The notes under the pieces were generated by a model. The model saw only the letters and a list, made by a program, of their open reading frames with translations, did not search any database and was not told the DNA's origin. A DNA stretch of 64,000 nucleotides from Campylobacter estrildidarum (lineage in GTDB: Bacteria; Campylobacterota; Campylobacteria; Campylobacterales; Campylobacteraceae): the NCBI RefSeq assembly GCF_005406205.1, contig NZ_NXLZ01000003.1:99106-163105 (forward strand), given 5' to 3'. Each line of letters opens with the position of its first letter. Within the stretch, counting starts at the first letter, position 1. Shown one piece after another: positions 1-7,564 of the stretch. The position numbers and the translations under genes are program-made.

Positions 1-101
1 ATTTTTAATTTTTCAAAGTTCAATTCTAAACAATAAAAAAAATGTTACAATACCTTTAAATTTAAAACCACTTTATAAAAATTTTTTAGGAAGTGATACT
101 T

Positions 102-617
102 ATGGCATTTACGAACTTGAATAAATTATTTTATTTAAAATATGAAGTTGAATTATTTAAAATTGAAAGACAAAGCAATATTAAAAATATTATCTCAAAA
201 GACTATATTTTAAAATCTTTTAAAGATGAACTTAATCCAAATGGTGATACCTTCACTTATCAAGGTATTAAACAATACACATTTAAAGAAAATGATGAAA
301 TTTTAATTTTACATTTAGATAAAAAAATTATATTTTTTAAAAATTTTACTCAAAATTTAGATAATTTTAATGAAATTCAAACAAAACAAGGTTTGCTTTT
401 AGCTTTTTTATTTTTAGTAAGTATATTTTTTATAAGTTTAGCTACAATTGATCAATTTAAGATTATTGATTTGATTTTTTTTATAATTTGCATTATTCTT
501 TTAATTGTAAGTTTTATTAATGCTAATTTGCTTTTTAAGCATATTAATATTTTTAAAAATTTTTTCAAAGAAGATGTAAAAGAGTTTTTAAAGAAAAGAA
601 AAAATGCTAAAGCATAA
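102..617 (+). CDS. Small two-TM membrane protein, unknown function
   Basis: A 171-residue protein I cannot assign to a named family; its position before sdaA matches the membrane protein Cj1623 of C. jejuni. The first ~90 residues are polar and lysine-rich. Two hydrophobic helices follow (about residues 95-115 and 121-143), then a basic tail ending KKRKNAKA. I chose the ATG at 102 because AGGAAG lies 8 bases upstream. A GTG nine bases earlier in frame overlaps that ribosome binding site and is unlikely. The stop codon lies inside a hairpin shared with convergent sdaA. Function unknown. Confidence 0.75.
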   Translation: MAFTNLNKLFYLKYEVELFKIERQSNIKNIISKDYILKSFKDELNPNGDTFTYQGIKQYTFKENDEILILHLDKKIIFFKNFTQNLDNFNEIQTKQGLLLAFLFLVSIFFISLATIDQFKIIDLIFFIICIILLIVSFINANLLFKHINIFKNFFKEDVKEFLKKRKNAKA

Positions 618-628
618 ACGCTTTAGCA
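605..628. terminator. Bidirectional terminator shared by convergent genes
   Basis: A 9-bp perfect stem (TGCTAAAGC / GCTTTAGCA) with a 6-base loop. On the minus strand it is followed by ATTTTTTCTTTT, an ideal intrinsic terminator for sdaA. On the plus strand the tail is weaker. The stop codon of the upstream plus gene lies in the loop region and the sdaA stop lies in the right arm. Confidence 0.8.
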
Positions 629-1987
629 CACAGTTTTCAAATTTGTAGCTAGGCCACCTAAGGAAGTTTCTTTGTATTTATAATTCATATCTTTCCCAGT
701 TTCATACATCGTTTCTATTACTTCGTCAAGACCAACTTTAGGAGTTGATTGTCGAGTCATTGCCATTCTAGCAGCACTAATTGCTTTAATTGCTCCAAAA
801 GCATTTCTTTCTATACAAGGAATTTGAACAAGTCCTGCCACAGGGTCGCAAGTCAAACCTAAATGATGCTCCATTGCCATTTCAGCAGCATTACAAGCTT
901 TAAAAGCATTCGCTCCCAAAACCGTAGCCATCGCAGCAGCAGCCATAGAACTTGCACTTCCAATTTCAGCTTGACATCCTGCCTCAGCTCCACTAATACT
1001 TGCATTTTTCTTATATAAAGAACCGATCAGCATGGCTGTAAGTAAAAAATTTATAGCTTGCTCGTCATTGAAACCAACAGTATGATTTTTAAGATAAAGC
1101 ATCACAGCGGGAATAACAGCGCAAGCACCATTTGTAGGCGCTGTAACTACTTTTGCTCCACTTGCGTTTTCTTCTGCAACTGCAATAGCATATAATGAAA
1201 TAAAATCAATCATTCCCATAGGATCAGCTGTCATAGCAATACGCTCTTTCATACCTTTAGCACGGCGTTTTAAGTTAAGTTTTCCTGGTAAATACTCTTC
1301 AGTTGGATGAGTACCATTATAATATACTTCTTGCATTACTTCCCAAATTTCAAGACAATAAGATCTAATCTCTTCTTTGGTATGAAATTGTAGTTCATAA
1401 TTATAAGAAAGTTCAGCCAAGTCCCAACCATTCTTTTCACAAAAATCTAAGGCTTGTTGAGCATTATTAAGTTCTATATCTAGCTTCATTGTGCTTTGGT
1501 TCGAATTTTTACCCCTTTTTTCTAATTCTTGAGCTGTTAAAACAAACCCTCCACCTACGGAATAATAAGTTTCTTCTTCTACGATTTCATTTTTTACATC
1601 AAAAGCTTTAATTTGCATACCATTTTCGTGCAAAGGTAAAAAATCTTTAGAAAAAATTAAATCTTTTTCGTAATTAAATTTTAATTCTTTTTCACCGCAT
1701 AAGTTAATTTTTCCTTTTTCTAAAGCATTTTTATTGGCTTCTTCTTGCACAGGAGCACTTAAGTTTCTAGCTTCTAAACCATTTAATCCCCAAATTACAG
1801 CCTTATCACTTAAATGTCCCTTGCCTGTCAAAGATAAAGAACCATACAGAATGATTTGAATTCTATCAACTTCATTTAACCTTTTGACAATTTTCTTACA
1901 AAACAAATTTCCTGCTAACATAGGCCCTAAAGTATGTGATGATGAAGGGCCGACTCCAATTTTAAAAATACTAAAATTACTGCTCAT
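623..1987 (-). CDS. sdaA: L-serine dehydratase (iron-sulfur type)
   Basis: Converts L-serine to pyruvate and ammonia in the cytoplasm, a main carbon entry route in Campylobacter, which uses few sugars. The 454-residue length fits the single-chain form in which the small and large domains are fused. The N-terminus has the family motif GVGPSSSHTLGPM. The C-terminal domain holds TNGACAVIPAV and three cysteines expected to ligate the 4Fe-4S cluster (about C338, C380 and C391, the last two in TCDPVAG and QIPC). It lies 10 bases after the serine transporter gene on the same strand, so the two form an uptake-and-catabolism operon. Confidence 0.96.
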   Translation of the reverse strand: MSSNFSIFKIGVGPSSSHTLGPMLAGNLFCKKIVKRLNEVDRIQIILYGSLSLTGKGHLSDKAVIWGLNGLEARNLSAPVQEEANKNALEKGKINLCGEKELKFNYEKDLIFSKDFLPLHENGMQIKAFDVKNEIVEEETYYSVGGGFVLTAQELEKRGKNSNQSTMKLDIELNNAQQALDFCEKNGWDLAELSYNYELQFHTKEEIRSYCLEIWEVMQEVYYNGTHPTEEYLPGKLNLKRRAKGMKERIAMTADPMGMIDFISLYAIAVAEENASGAKVVTAPTNGACAVIPAVMLYLKNHTVGFNDEQAINFLLTAMLIGSLYKKNASISGAEAGCQAEIGSASSMAAAAMATVLGANAFKACNAAEMAMEHHLGLTCDPVAGLVQIPCIERNAFGAIKAISAARMAMTRQSTPKVGLDEVIETMYETGKDMNYKYKETSLGGLATNLKTVC

Positions 1988-1997
1988 TAATATATCC

Positions 1998-3254
1998 TTA
2001 GAAAAGATTATGAATAGCAGCTGAAATTGCTATTATCCCCATAATAAGAATAAAAACATCTAAAGCTTTATTACGAAATTTTGCCAAAATATCAAAACGA
2101 TAAATACAATAAAGAGGCATTAAAAAAAGCAATATCGCTAAAACAGGACCACCTATAGCTTCAATAATACCAATAACATCTGGATTTTTATAAGCTACAT
2201 ACCAAGCAATAGCAAAAGTAATTATCGCTGTTAAAGTTTGTGCTAATTTACCTTGGATTTTTCCACCACTTGCTTTATATAAAATACCATTTAAACCTTC
2301 TTGAGAACCAAGATAATGTCCTAAAAAGCTTTTGCTGATTGCAACAAGAGCAACTATAGGTCCAACATAGGTTAAAACAGCTACTTGAGGAAATTTATTT
2401 GCAATAAAAGTCAAAATATTAACATTTTGAGCTTTTGCTAATGCAAATTCTTCGGGAGTAAAAGTTAAAGCACAAGAAAAAATAAAAAACATAACTACAA
2501 AAACCATTAAAACAACAGCAAAAGAAATAATTCTTCTAGCACGGAATTCTGCATCATCACCATATTCTTTTTTGCAATAACATGCTAAAGATGAAATAAT
2601 AGGAGAATGGTTAAAACTAAATACCATTACAGGGATCACAAGCCACAACGTTATCCAAAAATCACCTGTTGATAATACTGAAAAATCAACATTTTCAAAA
2701 AGATGAATATTCCATTGAGGAATCAAAAGTAATGAAAGAATAAACAAAAATATAATGAAAGGGAAAACAAGAAAACTCATAGCTCTAGTGACAACACCTT
2801 CGCCAAAAATTGAAACAAGAACTAAAACACTTACTATTAAAAAGCTTATCCACCAACGTCCTTCATGCATCATTGTAGCATCAAAATTAAACTGATTGAT
2901 TAAAAATTCAATTAAAGTTGTTGTAAGATTTGCACTATAAACAAGTAAAATAGGTAAGATAGCAAAAAAATACAATACAGTGATTAAAAATCCGCCACCT
3001 TTACCAAAATAACTTTCCGCAACAAAAGTAATGTCATCTTTTGGATTTGAACTCGAAAGAACAAAACGACATAAATTCCTATGAGCTAAATAAGTCATAG
3101 GGAAAGCTAAAACAAGAATAATCAAAAGCGGAATAAGTCCGCCAAGCCCTGCACTAATTGGAAGCAAAAGAACGCCTGCGCCAATTGCCGTTCCAAAAAG
3201 AGATAGTACCCACCGTATATCGTGGCTGGTCCATTTACTATTCGAAGCATTCAT
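1998..3254 (-). CDS. sdaC: Serine transporter, SdaC/HAAAP family
   Basis: A 418-residue inner-membrane amino-acid/proton symporter with about 11 hydrophobic helices. The N-terminal helix carries GTAIGAGVLLLPISAG, typical of the hydroxy/aromatic amino acid permease family. The adjacent sdaA makes serine the likely substrate. I chose the ATG at 3254 because AAAGGA lies 7 bases upstream; an in-frame start 30 bases earlier has no comparable site. It is first in the sdaC-sdaA operon. Confidence 0.93.
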   Translation of the reverse strand: MNASNSKWTSHDIRWVLSLFGTAIGAGVLLLPISAGLGGLIPLLIILVLAFPMTYLAHRNLCRFVLSSSNPKDDITFVAESYFGKGGGFLITVLYFFAILPILLVYSANLTTTLIEFLINQFNFDATMMHEGRWWISFLIVSVLVLVSIFGEGVVTRAMSFLVFPFIIFLFILSLLLIPQWNIHLFENVDFSVLSTGDFWITLWLVIPVMVFSFNHSPIISSLACYCKKEYGDDAEFRARRIISFAVVLMVFVVMFFIFSCALTFTPEEFALAKAQNVNILTFIANKFPQVAVLTYVGPIVALVAISKSFLGHYLGSQEGLNGILYKASGGKIQGKLAQTLTAIITFAIAWYVAYKNPDVIGIIEAIGGPVLAILLFLMPLYCIYRFDILAKFRNKALDVFILIMGIIAISAAIHNLF

Positions 3255-3433
3255 TAGTTTTCCTTTATCATAAAAATTTATCAAAATTACTAAAAAATTA
3301 TTATACCAAATTATTTGTAAATAAGGTAAATTTTTATTATTTTTTATTAAATTTTAATAATATTTTTAAATTAAACTTAAATAAATAAGCTTAAATATAA
3401 TAACATAATTCAGGTGCTTTAAGATAAACAAAT

Positions 3434-3461
3434 AAAATATTTGGATAAATCCAAATATTTT
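3434..3461. terminator. Hairpin terminator downstream of the PepSY-like gene
   Basis: A perfect 12-bp inverted repeat, AAAATATTTGGA / TCCAAATATTTT, with loop TAAA, in the AT-rich gap 3255-3488. On the minus strand it follows the stop of the gene ending at 3489 and runs into a T-rich stretch. The rest of the gap probably holds the sdaC promoter; I see no gene there. Confidence 0.6.
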
Positions 3462-3488
3462 AATAATTTTTTAATAAACTATAAAAAA

Positions 3489-3905
3489 TCAATGATCAAA
3501 TTTTTGTCCTAAAATATTACCTTGAGCATCTGTATAAATTTTCATATAATTATTTGTTTCAAATTTATATCCATTAACCTCTTTACTGACTTCTACAATT
3601 TGTGCATTTGAAGTTGTACTTATTTTAGACATAATATTTGGTAAAATCGTACTAGGCAATGTTTGATATTTGCCATCTACTTCTTTCCAGTCTCCATTGA
3701 TCATAAAATCAATTTCTATTCCATTGCTTAAAGTTACATCATAAGAATCAATATCTTTTTTAACTAAAGCAATTTGTGCATTTTTAAAATTTGTAGTAAT
3801 AAAATTTTTTGCATTTTGTGGAAGAGTGCTCGCAGGAACAACGATATCTCTAGCTAAAAGTACTGAAGCACCGAGTAAAGCCGCTAAACCTAATTTCATT
3901 TTCAT
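3489..3905 (-). CDS. PepSY-like periplasmic protein
   Basis: A 138-residue exported protein matching Cj1626c by position. Residues 1-19 form a signal peptide (MKMKLGLAALLGASVLLARD) with a short hydrophobic core. The mature part has the two-fold beta/alpha pattern of PepSY-like (DUF2874-type) proteins: LPQNAKNFITTNFKNAQI, then YDVTLSNGIEIDFMINGDWKEVDG, and a second copy with ILPNIMSK and NGYKFETNNYMKIYTDAQG. Such proteins are periplasmic and their ligand is unknown. AAAGGAG precedes the ATG. The upstream gap carries a TGTGAA direct repeat that may be regulatory (see findings). Confidence 0.75.
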   Translation of the reverse strand: MKMKLGLAALLGASVLLARDIVVPASTLPQNAKNFITTNFKNAQIALVKKDIDSYDVTLSNGIEIDFMINGDWKEVDGKYQTLPSTILPNIMSKISTTSNAQIVEVSKEVNGYKFETNNYMKIYTDAQGNILGQKFDH

Positions 3906-3969
3906 TTTTTCTCCTTTTTGATTTTGGTTGGAGAAAATTTAACCTAACTTTGTGAAGCAAATGTGAAAC

Positions 3970-4707
3970 CTAAAAACTTACCTTTAAACTTTCTCCTTCA
4001 ACACCTATTCCTTCGCTTTTTGAAAATTGAATATTTTTACCATTTTCAAATTTTAAAGTATTTAAATCTTTTAAATCTATATCATAAGTTAAAATATGCA
4101 ATACAATATCATACATAGTAAAAAATAGTTCTTTTTCGTTAAGCTTACTCTTAATCACTTCAAGCTCTAATTTATCAAAATTTCTCAATCCATAAGTATA
4201 AGCATTCACGCCATCTTCGCTAGGATAAACACTGACATAGACCCAATTGTAAACTGGTAAACGATTTTCTTGCAACATCTTCGCATTTTCAATGTAAAAT
4301 TTAGGCTCCAAAACAACTCCACCTGTATAAAATCCTAGAGCATTTTTATCTTGCAAGCATGCCGATGAAATTTGAGTAAAAAGCTTAGCTTGTTCGAGTT
4401 TGCTTTCATTTTGACTAAGCACTGCTATAAGAAGATGTGCCTTATGTTTTTTAGTTTCCTCTAGAGCATCCTTCCACATAAAATTAAAATTCGCATAATA
4501 CTCGGCTTCTTCGTTTGGTATAGGATTTTTAATTAAGCTTAAAGTGACTAACATATTCTTATGATAAAAAATAACACCATCTTGATTAAAATTTTCATCT
4601 GGAACCAATATACCAAATTCGCTTTCAAGCAAAGAACTTAATTTTAAAAAATCAAATTCACTATCATTTAAAAGAACAAAAGAAGTAAAATTATGATTTT
4701 GCTGCAT
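3970..4707 (-). CDS. DUF4261-like cytosolic protein
   Basis: A 245-residue soluble protein with no signal peptide or membrane segment. The C-terminal part (NAYTYGLRNFDKLELEVIKS) and the middle (LGFYTGGVVLEPKFYIE) resemble the DUF4261 family, whose function is not established. By position it corresponds to Cj1627c. It is divergent from the exbB-exbD-tonB operon and has its own upstream AT-rich region. Confidence 0.65.
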   Translation of the reverse strand: MQQNHNFTSFVLLNDSEFDFLKLSSLLESEFGILVPDENFNQDGVIFYHKNMLVTLSLIKNPIPNEEAEYYANFNFMWKDALEETKKHKAHLLIAVLSQNESKLEQAKLFTQISSACLQDKNALGFYTGGVVLEPKFYIENAKMLQENRLPVYNWVYVSVYPSEDGVNAYTYGLRNFDKLELEVIKSKLNEKELFFTMYDIVLHILTYDIDLKDLNTLKFENGKNIQFSKSEGIGVEGESLKVSF

Positions 4708-4787
4708 ACAACTTCCTTAAAATATATTTTTATGATTTTTATTATATCTTAAAATAATCTGATTTGAGAAATAATTTTTAAAAATTA

Positions 4788-4802
4788 TGATAATTAATAT
4801 TA
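4788..4802. promoter_or_regulatory. Fur-box-like operator before exbB
   Basis: TGATAATTAATATTA matches the 7-1-7 Fur consensus TGATAATnATTATCA at most positions. It lies 24 bases upstream of the -10 box, covering the -35 region. The same sequence with one central change occurs before the ftr1 gene at 29,689. Iron repression by Fur is inferred, not shown. Confidence 0.6.
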
Positions 4803-4826
4803 ATTATAGTTTTATTTTCCTTGTAG

Positions 4827-4832
4827 TATAAT
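4827..4832 (+). promoter_or_regulatory. Sigma-70 -10 box for exbB-exbD-tonB
   Basis: A perfect TATAAT 31 bases before the exbB ATG. There is no clear -35 box, as is usual for Campylobacter vegetative promoters. Confidence 0.65.
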
Positions 4833-4863
4833 CATTCAAAGTTAAAAAATTAGCGGAGTTTAT

Positions 4864-5289
4864 ATGGAGTTTTTGAGAAATTATATTGATTTAATCATCT
4901 TTATAATTCTTGGAATTATGGCATTTATAGCTTTTTGGTGTGTAGTTGAAAGAATATTATTTTTTAGAAAAATTGATTTTAAAGATTATAAAAATCAAGA
5001 AGAATTTGATGATGCAATTACCGAAAATTTAACTACTATTTATATCATTTACTCTAATGCTCCTTATATTGGTCTTTTAGGAACTGTTATTGGTATTATG
5101 GTTACTTTTTATGAAATGGGTTTAGCAGGTAATATAGATGTAAAATCTATAGTTATAGGACTTTCTTTAGCTCTTAAAGCTACAGCTTTAGGTCTTTTAG
5201 TTGCTATTCCAACTCTTATAGCATATAATGCTTTGTTGCGAAAAATTTCACTTTTAAGCAATAGATACAGGATGAAAAAAGATGCTTAA
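4864..5289 (+). CDS. exbB: ExbB, TonB-energising proton channel subunit
   Basis: A 141-residue inner-membrane protein of the MotA/TolQ/ExbB family. It has three hydrophobic segments (about 8-30, 60-85 and 95-120) and the family core APYIGLLGTVIGIMVTFYEM followed by SLALKATALGLLVAIPT. With ExbD it uses the proton gradient to energise TonB for outer-membrane uptake of iron complexes. It is shorter than enterobacterial ExbB, as is usual for the Campylobacter/Helicobacter type. First gene of the operon; it overlaps exbD by 8 bases and sits behind a Fur-like box. Confidence 0.92.
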   Translation: MEFLRNYIDLIIFIILGIMAFIAFWCVVERILFFRKIDFKDYKNQEEFDDAITENLTTIYIIYSNAPYIGLLGTVIGIMVTFYEMGLAGNIDVKSIVIGLSLALKATALGLLVAIPTLIAYNALLRKISLLSNRYRMKKDA

Positions 5290-5668
5290 GCTTCCAAAAA
5301 ACGAAGGTTTAAATATAGTTCCATTTATAGATATTATGCTGGTTTTACTTGCTATAGTACTTAGCATTTCAACCTTTATTGCACAAGGTAAAATTCAAAT
5401 CAATCTTCCTAAAAGTGAAAGCTCTATGAGTCTTGGTGAAAATGAAAAAAAACTCCTTATCAGTATTGATGAAAAAAACGTTTTTTATTTAGATAACAAA
5501 ATAGCGACTTTAGATCAATTAAAAGAAGCTATATCAGGGCTTGATCAAGAAACTATAGTAGAATTAAAAAGCGATAAAAACGCTAAATTTGAAAGCTTTG
5601 TCCAAATTATTGATTTATTAAAAAGCAAAGAGCATGAAAAATTTCAAATAATCGCAGAAAAAAAATAG
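5282..5668 (+). CDS. exbD: ExbD, TonB-energising subunit
   Basis: 128 residues: a short cytoplasmic N-terminus, one transmembrane helix (about 13-34) and a periplasmic domain. The helix carries the conserved acidic residue D17 in NIVPFIDIMLVLL, which is essential for proton movement in this family. The periplasmic part (LLISIDEKNVFYLDNK, FQIIDLLKS) fits ExbD/TolR. Translationally coupled to exbB and tonB. Confidence 0.92.
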   Translation: MLKLPKNEGLNIVPFIDIMLVLLAIVLSISTFIAQGKIQINLPKSESSMSLGENEKKLLISIDEKNVFYLDNKIATLDQLKEAISGLDQETIVELKSDKNAKFESFVQIIDLLKSKEHEKFQIIAEKK

Positions 5669-6304
5669 ATGAAAAGTTTATTTTTAAATCATAAATATCA
5701 AGCCTTTTATATATCTTTTTTAAGCTTTTTGCCTATATTTTTTTTAATATTTCATTCTGCTGATTTTTTTAAAATAAAATTCAACAATAAAGAAGTTTTT
5801 GCTTTATCTATAAAACAATTTACTAGAGAAAATTCTACACCTATTCAAGAAAATAAAATTTTAGAAAAAATAACGCCTAAAGTCAAAAAAATTCAATCTA
5901 AAATTATAAAAAAAGAAGGAGAGAAAATCAAAAAAATAGAGCAGAAAAAAGCCTCAACACCTATAGAAAATCCTACAAAGCAAATGACAGAAAATCCTTC
6001 TCAAATCACTCAACTTACACAAGGTAAAGATAAACATCCTTTGCTTGAACAAATCCAAAAAGCTATTCAAAAAGTTCAAAGTTATCCTAGACAAGCTCAA
6101 AAAATGCGTATGCAAGGGATAGTAAAAGTAGAATTTTTATGGAAAGAAAATAAAACCTTAGCAGAGTTAAAGATAATCCAAAGCTCCGGATACACCCTCT
6201 TAGATAAAAATGCCCTAGAAAGCATCCGTAAAGCTTCGGTGAATTTTCCCTACTATAAAAACGACTTAAGGATTGTCCTACCTATAGTATATAAGATAAA
6301 TTAA
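5669..6304 (+). CDS. tonB: TonB energy transducer
   Basis: 211 residues: an N-terminal membrane anchor (about 12-30), a Lys/Pro-rich spacer spanning the periplasm (about 50-115) and a C-terminal TonB domain (YPRQAQKMRMQGIVKVEFLW, then KNALESIRKASVNFPYY). It carries energy from ExbB-ExbD to outer-membrane receptors. It starts directly after the exbD stop. Its stop overlaps by 4 bases the stop of the convergent minus-strand gene. No TonB-dependent receptor gene is adjacent. Confidence 0.92.
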   Translation: MKSLFLNHKYQAFYISFLSFLPIFFLIFHSADFFKIKFNNKEVFALSIKQFTRENSTPIQENKILEKITPKVKKIQSKIIKKEGEKIKKIEQKKASTPIENPTKQMTENPSQITQLTQGKDKHPLLEQIQKAIQKVQSYPRQAQKMRMQGIVKVEFLWKENKTLAELKIIQSSGYTLLDKNALESIRKASVNFPYYKNDLRIVLPIVYKIN

Positions 6305-6315
6305 ACTAATTTATC
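6295..6315. terminator. Inverted repeat at the tonB convergent junction
   Basis: GATAAATTA / TAATTTATC, a perfect 9-bp stem with a 3-base loop, spans both overlapping stop codons. It is low in G+C with no U tract, so termination activity is uncertain. Confidence 0.35.
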
Positions 6316-7251
6316 TATGATTTCTAAGCTTCCATAATCGATTTCTTTTTGCAAATCAAAGCTTAAATTTTTACTCAAATCCTCTAAGTCTTTTTGTTTC
6401 AATTTCTCATACTCATCAGGATATTTTTGCTTAAATTTTAAAAGTTCTTGCATATTTAAAGCACTTAAACCTTGATCTAAAGCTTTGTTTTTAATATCGG
6501 AATCTTCTTGTTCATCGCTTGCATTATCAATTTCTTCTTGCATTTTCTTTAATTTTTGCAAAAGCGTCTTGCTTACAGAGTTTCCATTATCAAACATAGT
6601 TTGTGCATCAGCTAAAATTCTATCTTTAGAACCTTCAATTTCCAAAACAGTAATTTTGCCATCAGCATTTTTATCAAAAGTAAGTAGAGCATTTAAAGCA
6701 CTTTCTAAATCTCTTTCTTTGCCGTCATCTCCTACTTTACTTTTGCCTCCTGTGGTAATATAAAGTTGTCTGATTAGATCATTAGCTCCGCCTTTAGGAT
6801 TATCAGGGGTAATTGTAAGATTATAAAGATAAAGATTATTATTTTCTTTGCCTTTAATAATTCCATTTTTATCTGCATCTGCTTTTAAATAATTTAAATC
6901 ATAAGCTGCATTTTTAAACCAGCCTGCTACAAAATTTTGAGCTTTACCATTTAGTCTAATCGAACCATCTTCTCTTAAAAAATAATCCTCCTTATCGCCA
7001 AAATGTTTTAAAATGTTTTGAAAATTGCTTTTAGTTAAATTCAAGCTTACAAATAAAGAACTTTCTTCATCTTCAAATATAACTTTAATACCAGATTTTT
7101 CTCTTTTAGAATCTAGTTTTACTAAAAAATCTTCTGGGTTAAATTCTTCTTGCTTTAAATCTTGAAAATCTTTTTTATCTAAATAAGCTCTTTTGGAATA
7201 AGCCATTACATCATTTAATCCGATAATCGTTACATCTTTAGCAATTTTCAT
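6301..7251 (-). CDS. EF-hand protein A, leaderless, unknown function
   Basis: A 316-residue acidic protein I cannot name; by position near Cj1631c. Two textbook 12-residue EF-hand calcium loops are visible: DADKNGIIKGKE (125-136) and DKNADGKITVLE (193-204), each with acidic or Asn residues at positions 1, 3 and 5, Gly at 6, Ile at 8 and Glu at 12. A conserved block before them contains EDGSIRLNGKAQNFVAGWF (94-112). The C-terminus is helical and charged. It is a paralogue of the gene at 7565-8437, which shares the DGSIRLNG block and the C-terminal helices. There is no signal peptide, so it is cytosolic or leaves by a non-Sec route. The AAGGAT ribosome site overlaps the stop of the upstream small gene. 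Confidence 0.8.
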   Translation of the reverse strand: MKIAKDVTIIGLNDVMAYSKRAYLDKKDFQDLKQEEFNPEDFLVKLDSKREKSGIKVIFEDEESSLFVSLNLTKSNFQNILKHFGDKEDYFLREDGSIRLNGKAQNFVAGWFKNAAYDLNYLKADADKNGIIKGKENNNLYLYNLTITPDNPKGGANDLIRQLYITTGGKSKVGDDGKERDLESALNALLTFDKNADGKITVLEIEGSKDRILADAQTMFDNGNSVSKTLLQKLKKMQEEIDNASDEQEDSDIKNKALDQGLSALNMQELLKFKQKYPDEYEKLKQKDLEDLSKNLSFDLQKEIDYGSLEIIDKLV

Positions 7252-7260
7252 CGCTTATCC

Positions 7261-7458
7261 TTAAGGCTTAAAATGAGCAGCCGCCAAACGACACATAGTG
7301 GCTTGATAATAAGGCAATTTATCACAATATCTTAGTTTATTGTAATAAATATTCCACTGTTCTTTAAGTATTTGACATCTTGTATCGCAATCAGAACTCG
7401 CAAAAGCAACATTTGAAAAAACCAAACTAAAAATAGCAAACAATAATACTTTTTTCAT
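7261..7458 (-). CDS. Small secreted four-cysteine protein
   Basis: 65 residues with a clear signal peptide (MKKVLLFAIFSLVFSNVAFA, cleavage after residue 20). The mature 45 residues contain four cysteines, C24, C28, C45 and C56 (spacing Cx3C, x16, C, x10, C), suggesting two disulfides in the periplasm. I do not recognise the family. AAAGGA precedes the ATG and a TATATAA -10-like box lies upstream. It lies between the two EF-hand paralogues on the same strand, 9 bases before protein A, so it is probably co-transcribed with it. Confidence 0.75.
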   Translation of the reverse strand: MKKVLLFAIFSLVFSNVAFASSDCDTRCQILKEQWNIYYNKLRYCDKLPYYQATMCRLAAAHFKP

Positions 7459-7564
7459 TTTTTCCTTTCTTTTTTAATTACACTTATATACTAACAGAAA
7501 AATTATAAAAAACAAACATTTTATATAATAAATTGAAAAATTACAAAAAATATGTTACTTTTAT

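Noticed and set aside
3158..3388. Plus-strand frame across the sdaC start
   Set aside because: Overlaps the sdaC coding region and its promoter; no ribosome site and low-complexity C-terminus.
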